From contig CAJTBF010000006.1 in NCBI GenBank assembly GCA_910574195.1, forward strand, positions 123,739 to 187,738: a stretch of 64,000 nucleotides of DNA, given 5' to 3'. This stretch comes from Lachnospiraceae bacterium (GTDB taxonomy: Bacteria; Bacillota; Clostridia; Lachnospirales; Lachnospiraceae). The first letter of the stretch is position 1, and every line of letters begins with the position of its first letter. The translations under genes were made by a program, and so were the position numbers. Under the pieces are notes generated by a model, which made no database searches, was not told the DNA's origin, and saw nothing but the letters and a program-made list of their open reading frames with translations. Positions 1 through 8,337 of the stretch are shown in pieces.

Positions 1-910
1 AGATCTTATCGTCGCCCTCGATTTCTTTTTGAAATTTTTCTACGTCTGTTTCGGACATCCATCCGCAGAGAATGTAGAAATCTTCCTGATTATCCTTCAT
101 CCGTGCCGCCATTTTCCGGACGTCAAAGTTGTGGGATAATTCCTCCAGACGATTTTTGGAAGCAATAATCTGAGGCGCACGGTCGGAGAGCATCTGCGCG
201 GCTTCCGCGTCCAGATCTTCAATCTCCCGGGTATGTTTGTCAATCTGCCTCTGAAGTTTTTTATAGGCGTCGGAAGGACTTCCCTCGTAATGATCGGGCA
301 GTGCAATCCGTTCAAAACGCAGGGAACGGAAAACGGCGTCTGCTTTCTGAGCCTCTCCGGGAGATACAAAATAAACACCGTATACATAACTTTCATCCCG
401 TTCGCCTTCCGCAAAGATAGCGGTCAAATCATCCATAAGGTACTTTTGCAGTTTATAGTAATATTCAATGGCAATTCGTCCGAAGCGGTAAGTGATATAC
501 TTATAATGTAAAACCTGGTTCAGGTTGCAGTCCAGAGGCCGGAACGGTGCAATCATTTTCTGCTTTTCCAGAAGATCGCTAATTTTATTGCGCAGCTTTT
601 CTTTTTTATCCTGTAAAACCTGATAATCGGCGGCAGCATTTTGAATGACTTCAAACATCCCGTCCAGCGTAAGATTTTGATCCGGTTTTACTTCTTCCGG
701 ATGCTCCAGAAGCGCGGCGAACTGTTCCGCCTGGGCCAGGGACTCCCGGTAAGGATTCATCTCCACGAAAGGTCTCAGATTGTCTACGGTCTTTAACTCT
801 GACAGTGCAGATTCAAGCTGAATCTCATATTTCGAAAGATAGAGATCTGTAACCCGGTCAATGTCATTGCGCGGACCGGAAATATTAATGAATTTCATTT
901 TTACGATCAT
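1..910 (-). CDS. ntpI: V-type ATP synthase subunit I, partial (3' end outside window)
   Basis: The minus-strand reading frame runs off the window edge, so only about 300 N-terminal residues are seen. They match the soluble cytoplasmic arm of the V-ATPase 116 kDa/subunit I family: starts MIVKMKFINISGPRNDIDRV, long coiled-coil-prone stretches, and the GWMSETDVEKFQ type motif just before the edge. In the family this arm joins the peripheral stalks to a membrane domain that forms the ion half-channel; the membrane part lies beyond base 1. The start ATG overlaps the stop of the upstream subunit C gene as ATGA, which implies translational coupling within one operon. Ion specificity (H+ or Na+) cannot be judged here. 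Confidence 0.9.
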   Translation of the reverse strand, partial: MIVKMKFINISGPRNDIDRVTDLYLSKYEIQLESALSELKTVDNLRPFVEMNPYRESLAQAEQFAALLEHPEEVKPDQNLTLDGMFEVIQNAAADYQVLQDKKEKLRNKISDLLEKQKMIAPFRPLDCNLNQVLHYKYITYRFGRIAIEYYYKLQKYLMDDLTAIFAEGERDESYVYGVYFVSPGEAQKADAVFRSLRFERIALPDHYEGSPSDAYKKLQRQIDKHTREIEDLDAEAAQMLSDRAPQIIASKNRLEELSHNFDVRKMAARMKDNQEDFYILCGWMSETDVEKFQKEIEGDDKI

Positions 911-1953
911 TTTGTCTTACCTCCGATGTAAGCCAGCGTTTCGCCAGGGGATAGTCCATAACGGATACATTCTATGGCGGTCGTCAGCTGTCTTAATTCT
1001 TCTTCTTTCAGAAACAGATACGTATTGATGGCGGCAATGGAATAAGGATCCTTGCGCCGGTCGCTGGTATAGAGACGGTAAAGACACTCCGTATACATCT
1101 GTTCAATCGTCAGGCTTCGCCCAAAATCGTAGTGCCGTGCATAGGATGTCTTTGCAAGTACTGCCTCAAATCCGTCCACCCCGTCTGCTTCTACCATTTC
1201 CCGAATCAGTGCAGTCGGAATCTTATACTGGATGGGAACAAGAAGAGAGTAGATATCGGCAGGCTGCATATGGTAATATTTTTTTGCCCGGTAGATCCAT
1301 TGCATGTTCAGAAGATCGATCTTCGAACCGCAGTCTCTTGTATATAGTTCCAGTTCTTTTTTCTTGAGAATTTTTTTTCGCTCTTTCCACATGGCGGAAA
1401 GGTAATGCTGATTTAATGTCAGATCATAGTCAAATAGAGTGACCGTTTCGTTGTTCTGAAGTTTTTTTAATGGTTCGTAATACTCGGTTCCTTTTAGATT
1501 TTCTACCAGATCGTCGGTCGTTCTGGAAAGAATCAGCTTGTCAATGGAAACTTGCGTATATTTGTCAAAGAATGCTTTTTTGGAATTGAGATCAAAAGGT
1601 TCTGCGTAGCGGTTGATCACGATCCGCAGGCAGTAGTTGATCAGATTGATCTCATAGCGCTTTACCAGAAGTCGTAAAAATCTTCGCTGCGGCAATCCGC
1701 AGAAACGATAGATCTTGGAATATTCATAGTAAAGTTCCAGCAGCAGGATTTTTTCAATATCTCCGCGATGCAGTCTGTTCGTGTCTAACTCATTGAGCAC
1801 ATAAGTATAGGAAGAGTTTTCACGCAGATAGGATACGACTTCCGGCACATTATGCAGGGAGGCAATTTCTTCAAAATTTTCCTGCTTTAACAGGCGGGAT
1901 TCCATGGCGCGCAGCTTAGTTACGATTCCACTGTATTGTAGTAGATTTCCCAT
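907..1953 (-). CDS. ntpC: V-type ATP synthase subunit C (AC39/d type)
   Basis: This 348-residue protein resembles the V-ATPase subunit C/AC39 family in length and in its helical character with scattered aromatics. In the enzyme it is the central-stalk cap that links the rotor ring to the central axle. The start MGNLLQYSGIVTKLRAMESR is preceded by an AGAGG ribosome site. The gene lies 4 bases after the coiled-coil stalk subunit and overlaps subunit I by 4 bases (ATGA), so the three are one operon. I identify it from context and general sequence character rather than from a diagnostic motif. Confidence 0.88.
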   Translation of the reverse strand: MGNLLQYSGIVTKLRAMESRLLKQENFEEIASLHNVPEVVSYLRENSSYTYVLNELDTNRLHRGDIEKILLLELYYEYSKIYRFCGLPQRRFLRLLVKRYEINLINYCLRIVINRYAEPFDLNSKKAFFDKYTQVSIDKLILSRTTDDLVENLKGTEYYEPLKKLQNNETVTLFDYDLTLNQHYLSAMWKERKKILKKKELELYTRDCGSKIDLLNMQWIYRAKKYYHMQPADIYSLLVPIQYKIPTALIREMVEADGVDGFEAVLAKTSYARHYDFGRSLTIEQMYTECLYRLYTSDRRKDPYSIAAINTYLFLKEEELRQLTTAIECIRYGLSPGETLAYIGGKTK

Positions 1954-1957
1954 GTTT

Positions 1958-2269
1958 TTATACCTCTGTGATTCGTTTTAAAATAGCCTGTGCGTAAGCG
2001 GTATGCCGCTCGTTGTATTCCTTTTCCAGCGCAGTGATGGCGGCGCAGCGTCCTCCACCCTGTGTATCCAGAAGTTCCTGTGTCTTCTGCTCCAGACGAT
2101 CCCGTATTTTTCGGATTTCTTTGGATGTTTTCTGTTCCAGCTCGTTATCGAAGCGGGTACGCTTTTCCCGGTATTCCCGGTCCAGGACTTCCTTCTGTGC
2201 CTCCGCATGTTCTACAATTGCGGAAGCGGCAGATTCGATCTCTGACAATTTCCTGACGATAGAGTCCAT
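1958..2269 (-). CDS. V-type ATP synthase peripheral stalk subunit (G/H-like coiled coil)
   Basis: This 103-residue protein is almost entirely charged and helical, with heptad-like spacing (for example EQKTSKEIRKIRDRLEQKTQ), as expected for the G/H-type peripheral stalk coiled coil. It would pair with the E subunit to hold the catalytic head still. It is the first gene of the ATPase operon in this window and has a strong AAAGGAGG site before its ATG. The assignment rests on the coiled coil, the size and the position before subunits C and I. Confidence 0.82.
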   Translation of the reverse strand: MDSIVRKLSEIESAASAIVEHAEAQKEVLDREYREKRTRFDNELEQKTSKEIRKIRDRLEQKTQELLDTQGGGRCAAITALEKEYNERHTAYAQAILKRITEV

Positions 2270-2314
2270 AATGAGCCTCCTTTTGTTGATTCGTGCGTGC
2301 GTTTTTCACCCATT

Positions 2315-2342
2315 ATCATACTCTTTTTTCTGAAAAAAGCAA
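2315..2342 (-). promoter_or_regulatory. Promoter of the V-ATPase operon
   Basis: On the minus strand TTGCTT (2342-2337) and TATGAT (2320-2315) are spaced by 16 bases, about 45 bases upstream of the first ATPase gene. This fits a housekeeping sigma factor promoter. Confidence 0.5.
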
Positions 2343-2487
2343 TGTTAGAAATTACAAGAATAGGGAGAATTTTCGACAGGAAATTGTGCAGTTTTACGAA
2401 AGAGCTATTTTAATAGGAAGAAACAGGGAAAATGGGAAACCAGAAAAATACGCATAAAACATGATATAAAAAATGCCGGAATGGGTT

Positions 2488-2516
2488 TTGACCTGCACAG
2501 AGATGCATGTTATGAT
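2488..2516 (+). promoter_or_regulatory. Promoter of trmB
   Basis: TTGACC (2488-2493), a 17-base spacer and TATGAT (2511-2516) form a good housekeeping promoter about 75 bases upstream of the trmB start. Together with the minus-strand promoter it makes this 322-base gap a divergent promoter region; I see nothing else in it. Confidence 0.65.
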
Positions 2517-2591
2517 AGAAGAAATAAAAAAGAGAACACAGAGTTTTGTCAACAGATATTTTCATGATCATGACATCCAGGAGGTGCTGTA

Positions 2592-3329
2592 ATGCGGCTG
2601 CGTAATATTCCAAGGGCGGATCGGGTAATAAAAGAACATAAGGCTGTGATCAAAAGACCGGAGGACCAGCGTGGATGCTGGCGGCAGGTATTTGGGAATG
2701 AATTTCCCATTCATATGGAGATTGGGATGGGGAAAGGGAAATTTTTGCTGCAGATGGCGGCAGAACATCCTCAGATTAATTACATCGGAGTGGAACGGTA
2801 TTCCAGCGTGCTTCTGCGCGCACTGGAACGGTATGATGCAGAGGAAGAGGTACGAAAGGAAAAGGCGGTTAAGGCAGCCGGATACGGGGGGATTGCGCAG
2901 GAGTCTGAAAAAGACGGCTCTTCCCGCAGCCGGCAGGAATTGAGAAACATCCGGTTTCTTTGTATGGATGCAGGAGAGGTAGAGAGCATATTCCGTCCGG
3001 GAGAGGTGGAACGGATCTATCTGAATTTTTCGGATCCATGGCCGAAAGCACGTCATGCCAGGCGGCGGCTGACTTCCGGCGAATTTTTGGAAAAGTATGC
3101 GCACGTACTTCCGACAGGTGGAAGAATCGAATTTAAAACGGATAATACAGAATTATTCCGATTTTCTCTGGAGCAGATCCGGGAAGCTGCCGGATGGATT
3201 CTGGAGGAATATACGTATGACCTGCATCATCAGGAGGAGATGAGCCGGGGGAATGTGATGACGGAATATGAAGAGAAATTTTCGGCAAAGGGAAATCCCA
3301 TTCATAAGATGGTGGCAGTCCGGAAATAA
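2592..3329 (+). CDS. trmB: tRNA (guanine-N7-)-methyltransferase
   Basis: TrmB methylates G46 in the tRNA variable loop using S-adenosylmethionine. The SAM motif HMEIGMGKGKF is at about residues 41-51 and the family signature DPWPKARHARRR at about residues 147-158, followed by LTSGEFLEKYAHVL and FKTDNTELF. The protein is 245 residues, longer than the usual ~215 because of a charged insertion at about residues 82-112 between the SAM-binding half and the second half. The start follows an AGGAGGTG site. It has its own promoter and probably stands alone or with the thioredoxin gene downstream. Confidence 0.95.
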   Translation: MRLRNIPRADRVIKEHKAVIKRPEDQRGCWRQVFGNEFPIHMEIGMGKGKFLLQMAAEHPQINYIGVERYSSVLLRALERYDAEEEVRKEKAVKAAGYGGIAQESEKDGSSRSRQELRNIRFLCMDAGEVESIFRPGEVERIYLNFSDPWPKARHARRRLTSGEFLEKYAHVLPTGGRIEFKTDNTELFRFSLEQIREAAGWILEEYTYDLHHQEEMSRGNVMTEYEEKFSAKGNPIHKMVAVRK

Positions 3330-3585
3330 GATTTTTTGCCGGAATACACCGTATTTGATATGCACTGCGTGGCCTGTGTCTGCATAAAGTATAGAGAGAA
3401 GATGATTCTGTGAGGTATGGGATGTGAGACGGAAAGGCTGGAAGGATTGGATTTGTGCAAAGTTGTACTGTAAGCCGGAATGGAATCAGAGACTGATATG
3501 TCTAAAACGTTCTCTCGATGAGGTATATCGGATATTAAATATGGATAATTGCCATGGCGGCTGATCAGAAAAGCAGGTGTTGATT

Positions 3586-3921
3586 ATGAAAGTAAGAGTG
3601 ACAACGAAAAATTATGAACGGGAAGTGCTGAAATCGGAACTTCCGGTTCTTGTGGAATTTTTTGCCGATTGGTGCGGGAAATGCGCTATGTTGGAAGATG
3701 CAGTGGAGGAGATTGCAGAGGAACAGGAAGGAATTTTGAAAGTATGCCAGATTGAAATTGAGGAATCGGCGAAGCTTGCGCAGGAGTTTGAAGTGGAGGT
3801 TGTACCGACCTTTGTGATATTCAGAAACGGAAAGCCGGTCTCCGCGGCCAGCGGAGTGCTGCACAAGGAGACGGTTCTGGAAATGCTCCGGGAAGAAATA
3901 GGAATATATGTGGGACACTGA
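3586..3921 (+). CDS. Thioredoxin-like protein
   Basis: A 111-residue thioredoxin fold protein. The redox motif is WCGKC (Trp29, Cys30, Cys33), a variant of the classical WCGPC, and the cis-proline region VVPTFVIFRNGKPV is intact. It would reduce or exchange disulfides in the cytoplasm. I chose ATG 3586 over the in-frame GTG at 3577 because the GCAGGTG ribosome site sits 6 bases before it. Transcription ends at the hairpin directly after the stop. No thioredoxin reductase is adjacent, so its electron source is unknown. Confidence 0.88.
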   Translation: MKVRVTTKNYEREVLKSELPVLVEFFADWCGKCAMLEDAVEEIAEEQEGILKVCQIEIEESAKLAQEFEVEVVPTFVIFRNGKPVSAASGVLHKETVLEMLREEIGIYVGH

Positions 3922-3970
3922 AAAAGCAGTCTGCAATGGCTTTGAGAGAAGAATTGCAGGCTGTTTTTTA
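3921..3970 (+). terminator. Rho-independent terminator after thioredoxin gene
   Basis: The inverted repeat AAAGCAGTCTGCAAT / ATTGCAGGCTGTTTTTT closes a hairpin starting one base after the stop codon and ends in a run of six T. Confidence 0.85.
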
Positions 3971-3974
3971 GGTG

Positions 3975-4043
3975 ATAGTTTAGTCCAGGGTTTTGCACTT
4001 ACTGTAAAATCCGTAACAGTGAGGCCGAAGACTGAACTGTTAC
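3975..4043. repeat. Dispersed palindromic repeat, family A copy 1
   Basis: The full form of the element holds two hairpins: GGGTTTTGC / GTAAAATCC (3988-4012) and GTAACAGT / ACTGTTAC (4013-4043) around a GCC-GAA-GGC like centre. Other copies are at 17064, 32904-33046 and 40116. All lie between genes. Confidence 0.75.
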
Positions 4044-4073
4044 TTTTGTAAAGGTTTTTCCGCAAATATAGAT

Positions 4074-4102
4074 TGACAGAATATACCCCAATACGTTATA
4101 TT
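4074..4102 (+). promoter_or_regulatory. Promoter of the surface protein gene
   Basis: TTGACA (4074-4079), a 17-base spacer and TATATT (4097-4102), about 100 bases upstream of the start codon. Confidence 0.6.
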
Positions 4103-4205
4103 GATAATATATGATTTTTAGAAAAAAAGAAAAATTGCGTAAAGAATAGTCAGATAATTTAAGATAAAATCATATAAAAAACAGATAAAAGGAGTTGAAG
4201 GGGTT

Positions 4206-7200
4206 ATGGGTAAGTGGAAAAACTTGTTGAAGCGGGGCCTGGTGGCAGCTTTGACAGCGGTTTTACTGGGCAGTGGAATGCCTTCTGTGGTGCTTCCGGT
4301 ATCTGCAGAAGAAGTGGAAGAGATTGTACAGGAAGATGGAACGGACGCGCAGGTCGCGGCGGTACAGCAGCAGATTGCAGCGCTTCCGACGGTGGAAGAG
4401 GTACAGGCGCTGTCGGCAGAGGAACGGGAAGCAAGCCGTGTTTCTTTGCAGGAAGTGAAGAAGGCTTACGATGCGCTGACAGAGGAGCAGAAGCAGCAGA
4501 TATCAGGCGCGCAGGAACTTCTGGACGCGCTGACCGGATATTTGGAAGGACAAGCTGCGCCGCCGGCAGAAGAGGTACAGGAGGAAGTAATTGAGTTCAC
4601 AGTGCCGGTACCTGAGGAAGAGTTGGCGGGAGCGGATAATGAGGAACTGTTAAAAGGGTATGTAGAGCAGCAGATCTATGCGCCGTTTAACAGTGGGATC
4701 GCGCTTTTAGGAGAAGTCGGGGAAGGTCAGCTTACAGGAATAGATAAAGAAATATATCTTGCTTTGAAAGCGAAGATCAAAGAAGTGGCGGCAGGAAATG
4801 CGACGTCTACGGAGTTCCTTTTGGACGGGATTTCATTCACGTTGACTGCGGCGGAAGTGGCTGCAGCAGGAAACAATGTGGGAAAGGCGTTTCAGAATAA
4901 AGTACATACAGGAGATATTTTGTCTTATCTCATGATGGATTGCCCTTACGAATTGTACTGGTTCGATAAAGAAGTGGGGATGGGAACACGTTATGCATCG
5001 CAGGGGTATCCGAGTACGGGAGATTATAAAATTATAGACCTGACTTTTTCTTTCACGGTCGCAGTAGCGTATCGGCAGTCGGGTCAACTGCTTGTGGTGG
5101 ATCACGCAGGGATTGCAAAGGTGAATCACGCGGTTGCAAAAGCGCAGGCCATTGTAAATCAGTGTGCGGGGTTGTCAGACGAGGAAAAGTTAAGGGCGTA
5201 CAAAGATGAGATCTGTGCTTTGACAGAATACAATTTTGATGTATTAGCAGGAGGGGTACGTTACGGGGATCCCTGGCAGTTGATTTATGTGTTTGACGAG
5301 GATCCCAGTACAAAGGTGGTCTGTGAAGGATATGCGAAAGCGTTCCAGTATCTGTGTGATCTGTCCACATTTCAGGAAGATACTACATGTTACACGGTGG
5401 TGGGAGATATGAATGGCGGCGCCCATATGTGGAATGTGGTCCGGATGGGAGACGGAAAGAGTTATCTGGTGGATGTGACCAACTGTGACACCGGTATGGC
5501 CGGACATCCGGATAAGTTATTCCTTGCCGGAGGAACAGGCAGCGTGGATGCCGGATATACGGTGAATGGAATTTCTTATGTGTATGAAACCGGAACAGGG
5601 GAGAATCAGAAGGAATTGTTCGGGGAGGACATCCTGACTCTGGCCGGTACAGAATATGACGATAAGGCGCCGGTGATTTCGATGCCCGCGGCAGTCGAGG
5701 TTACTTATGGTGACGCTCCTTCAAACTATTCTTTCGCTGGATTTACGGCAACACAAAAGGGAACTTCCACGGAGGTTCCAGGAACATTTTCCTGGAAAGA
5801 GACTTCTTATGGAAGCGCGGGAGAAAAGAAACTGACTCTGGTATTTACACCGGATGATTTGAATACATATTCGGCAGCGACGCGTCTGGTTCCGGTCAAA
5901 GTCAATCCGAAGCCGATCACACCTGTTTTGACGATCGTTGATCAGACCGTAGACTATACCGGGCAGGCGATCATTCCGGCACACCGTCTTGAGAACGGAG
6001 GAAGCGCCCTGATAGAAGGGACGGATTATACGGTTCAGTGTACGAATAATATTAATGCCGGTACAGGCACTTTGAAAGCGGTTCCGAAGGCAGGCGGGAA
6101 TTACACATGGAATGCCGATACAACGACAGGGAATTTTACCATTCGTCCTATCGCATACCCGGGAGAAAAGACGGCGTCTGTGTCTACCAGATATGGGAAG
6201 GCAGGTACGTTTGATTTTGGAGAAATGCTTCCGTCCGGTGTGACATTGACATTGACGGGAACAGAAGATCCCGATCAGATTTTTGCGGAGAATCCGAAAC
6301 TGAACGGAAAAGTGGTTTCTTACAGTCTGGTGAATGAGAAAGCAAAGGTGGGAAGCACGGCCAGGGTGACCCTGGAAGTGGTTTCCAACAATTACCATAC
6401 ATTTGAGATTACATTGACGGTAAAGATGAGCGATAAGCTGGCGCAGTCGGATTTCAAATTTAGCGCCGCAACTCAGAAGAAGACCTATGGCGACGCGGAC
6501 TATGTGCTTGCGGCTTCCGGCGCCGTTAAGGACAGTAAAGTGACTTATACCAGCAGCGATCCCACGGTTGCAACGGTGGATGAAAAGAGCGGAAGCATTC
6601 ATATCTTAAAACCGGGAACTACGGTGATCAGGGCCGTGGCTTCCGAGACGGAAGATTATCTGGATGCATCTGCGTCCTATGAATTACAGGTTGTACGGAA
6701 GACATTGAAGTGGGATGTGAGCGGACTGCAGGCGGTAGATAAAGAAGGAACTGTTGTAGAAGGAAAAGCAAGCCTGTACGGTGTTCTGGGCGTATCCGGT
6801 ATCGTAAGCGGAGACGAGGCATATGCAGTTTTTGACTGCCCGGCAGGAAAGCTGAACGGAAAGTATGCGTCCACCGTACCGGGAAGCCAGAAGGTGACAT
6901 TGTCCTGGGCAGACGGGCAGGCAGTTCTTCTTCAAGGCGCAAAAGCAGAATACTATGTGATGCCGGATGCATTGCCGGAATTCACCGGGAGAATTAATCC
7001 GGTCAGCGATAAATTCCCGACGCCGCCGGAGTCTACGGATGAAAAGCAGTTGAAGCTGGAGGTGGAGACCGGGATTTCCACTGTGCCGGATGCGTTTAAG
7101 GATAATGAGAAGCTGAATACGCCGGCCAAGATCGAATCCTGGATGAAGACAAACATTCAGGAGAGAACCAGCGGAATTGCGAAAGAAAATATCATTGTGT

Positions 7201-7619
7201 ATGATATTGTTCTTATGATCAATGAGAACGGCCAGGGCTGGAAGGAAGCGACCACAGAGAACTTCCCGTCCGCAGGCCTGACGATTACACTTCCCTATCC
7301 GAAGGGAACAGGGGAGAAGACGCAGGACTTTACAGTATGTCATCTGTTTACGAAGGATATGAACGGACATCGGGCCGGGGAAACAGAGTATCCGGAAGTG
7401 ACCAAAACCAAAGACGGCATTCAGTTTAAAGTACATGGTTTGTCTCCGGTTTCCATCGGCTGGAAGGACGTGAAGGCGTCTGCCGGAAATGATAAGCAGG
7501 AAACAAAAGATGCAAGCCCGGCAACGGGAGATCAGAGTCCGATCGCAGGATATGCGGTATTGATGCTTTTGGCTCTGGGCGGAATCGGAGTGGTATCCGC
7601 AAGACGGCGCAGAGGATAA
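4206..7619 (+). CDS. Secreted transglutaminase-like cell-surface protein
   Basis: 1137 residues. The N-terminus has a signal peptide (KKRG-type positive start, hydrophobic core, likely cut after PVSA at about residue 35). A transglutaminase/peptidase-like core has the expected triad in order: Cys373 in VVCEGYAKAF, His407 in GAHMWNVV and Asp423 in YLVDVTNCD. From about residue 490 follow repeated Ig-like/MBG-type beta domains (GDAPSNYSF, KTYGDADYVL). The C-terminus SPATGD, a hydrophobic stretch and RRRRG resembles a sortase sorting signal of the xPxTG type, so it is probably wall-linked. It stands alone between a promoter and a terminator. Substrate unknown; catalysis is inferred from the triad only. 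Confidence 0.85.
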   Translation: MGKWKNLLKRGLVAALTAVLLGSGMPSVVLPVSAEEVEEIVQEDGTDAQVAAVQQQIAALPTVEEVQALSAEEREASRVSLQEVKKAYDALTEEQKQQISGAQELLDALTGYLEGQAAPPAEEVQEEVIEFTVPVPEEELAGADNEELLKGYVEQQIYAPFNSGIALLGEVGEGQLTGIDKEIYLALKAKIKEVAAGNATSTEFLLDGISFTLTAAEVAAAGNNVGKAFQNKVHTGDILSYLMMDCPYELYWFDKEVGMGTRYASQGYPSTGDYKIIDLTFSFTVAVAYRQSGQLLVVDHAGIAKVNHAVAKAQAIVNQCAGLSDEEKLRAYKDEICALTEYNFDVLAGGVRYGDPWQLIYVFDEDPSTKVVCEGYAKAFQYLCDLSTFQEDTTCYTVVGDMNGGAHMWNVVRMGDGKSYLVDVTNCDTGMAGHPDKLFLAGGTGSVDAGYTVNGISYVYETGTGENQKELFGEDILTLAGTEYDDKAPVISMPAAVEVTYGDAPSNYSFAGFTATQKGTSTEVPGTFSWKETSYGSAGEKKLTLVFTPDDLNTYSAATRLVPVKVNPKPITPVLTIVDQTVDYTGQAIIPAHRLENGGSALIEGTDYTVQCTNNINAGTGTLKAVPKAGGNYTWNADTTTGNFTIRPIAYPGEKTASVSTRYGKAGTFDFGEMLPSGVTLTLTGTEDPDQIFAENPKLNGKVVSYSLVNEKAKVGSTARVTLEVVSNNYHTFEITLTVKMSDKLAQSDFKFSAATQKKTYGDADYVLAASGAVKDSKVTYTSSDPTVATVDEKSGSIHILKPGTTVIRAVASETEDYLDASASYELQVVRKTLKWDVSGLQAVDKEGTVVEGKASLYGVLGVSGIVSGDEAYAVFDCPAGKLNGKYASTVPGSQKVTLSWADGQAVLLQGAKAEYYVMPDALPEFTGRINPVSDKFPTPPESTDEKQLKLEVETGISTVPDAFKDNEKLNTPAKIESWMKTNIQERTSGIAKENIIVYDIVLMINENGQGWKEATTENFPSAGLTITLPYPKGTGEKTQDFTVCHLFTKDMNGHRAGETEYPEVTKTKDGIQFKVHGLSPVSIGWKDVKASAGNDKQETKDASPATGDQSPIAGYAVLMLLALGGIGVVSARRRRG

Positions 7620-7651
7620 TTAACATTTCTTTTCAAAATATGTCTGATGTT

Positions 7652-7681
7652 GGGGGACGGTGATACCGTCCCCGGTTTTAT
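7652..7681 (+). terminator. Terminator after the surface protein gene
   Basis: GGGGACGGT / ACCGTCCCC with a three-base loop, followed by GGTTTTA. Confidence 0.75.
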
Positions 7682-7731
7682 GCCATAGTATGCGGGAAAG
7701 CTGCCGCCAACGACGGATTTTCTGTATGCGG
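7681..7731. repeat. Dispersed hairpin repeat, family B copy 1
   Basis: CCATAGTATGCGGGAAAGCTGCCG followed by a decayed inverse arm (CGGATTTTCTGTAT). The same CCATAGTAT-GGAAAA-CTG pattern occurs twice at 25551-25640. Confidence 0.6.
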
Positions 7732-7890
7732 TCAGGCAGATATTTGTTGAGAGAGAACAGAAATGATGAAAAAAGCAGGAAAAAAATGAAGAAAAAATGA
7801 AGAAAAATAAAAAAAGTGCTTGCATTTTGAAAAAACATGCGTTATAATTCTTTATGCGTTGTTCGGTAAGGGAGATAATTTATAACATAT

Positions 7891-7963
7891 GCGCGATTAG
7901 CTCAGTTGGAAGAGCACCTGACTCTTAATCAGGGTGTCCAGGGTTCGAGCCCCTGATCGCGCA
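7891..7963 (+). tRNA. tRNA-Lys (CTT)
   Basis: 73 nt without encoded CCA. The acceptor GCGCGAT pairs with ATCGCGC, the anticodon CTT is at 7924-7926, and the T arm holds GGTTCGAGCCC. A hairpin with T-rich tail follows. The mosaic island at 8.0-12.2 kb starts just downstream, as often seen beside tRNA genes. Confidence 0.97.
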
Positions 7964-7966
7964 GTC

Positions 7967-8022
7967 AGAAATCACTGTTTTTGCAGACGTTGAGAGCTGC
8001 GGGGATGGTGATTTTTATTTTT
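7967..8022 (+). terminator. Terminator after tRNA-Lys
   Basis: AAATCAC / GTGATTT outer arms with an inner GCAG / CTGC stem, followed by a T-rich tail (TTTTTATTTTTATATTTT). Confidence 0.6.
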
Positions 8023-8039
8023 ATATTTTATGATCGGAC

Positions 8040-8160
8040 GGTGTTGGCTGCCCATTTGTGCGGGAACCTCAAATGTGGGATATCCTACGGGTACGCCCTC
8101 TGCGAGGGTGGTTGCACAGTAGGGGCTGATCGTGTGGCTACGATTATTGAGTAATTAGTA
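8040..8160 (+). mobile_element. Possible IS200/IS605 TnpB 3'-end remnant
   Basis: A short GC-rich stretch reads ACCTCAAATGTGGGA and then a hairpin CCCTC-TGC-GAGGG followed by TGGTTGCACA. Many IS605-family tnpB genes end in similar sequence, where the last codons overlap the guide-RNA scaffold. No open frame of useful length remains. From 8160 to 8337 I see only a promoter-like TTGCAT...GATAAT near 8263 and no gene. The identification is by memory of pattern and weak. Confidence 0.25.
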
Positions 8161-8337
8161 AAAAGCTAGATTTTATGGGGCTTTCCGAGTTTTCGGCGGG
8201 CCTTTTTTCTTAAAATGAATAGAAAATGAGGTTCAGCGGTGCCAAAACGGTGCAAAAAATACTTGCATATTATGGAATGATTTGGGGATAATAGTATATA
8301 AAAAGCTAACTTGAAAAAGTAAATTCCAGTGCAGAAG

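Noticed and set aside
3330..3576. Small gene between trmB and the thioredoxin gene
   Set aside because: Only short frames without ribosome sites are present.
5721..6602. 293-codon minus-strand frame inside the surface protein gene
   Set aside because: Antisense of the Ig-like domains; no ribosome site and unnatural composition.
8040..8160. Group II intron or SRP RNA
   Set aside because: Neither the intron 5' consensus and domain V nor the SRP helix 8 sequence is present.
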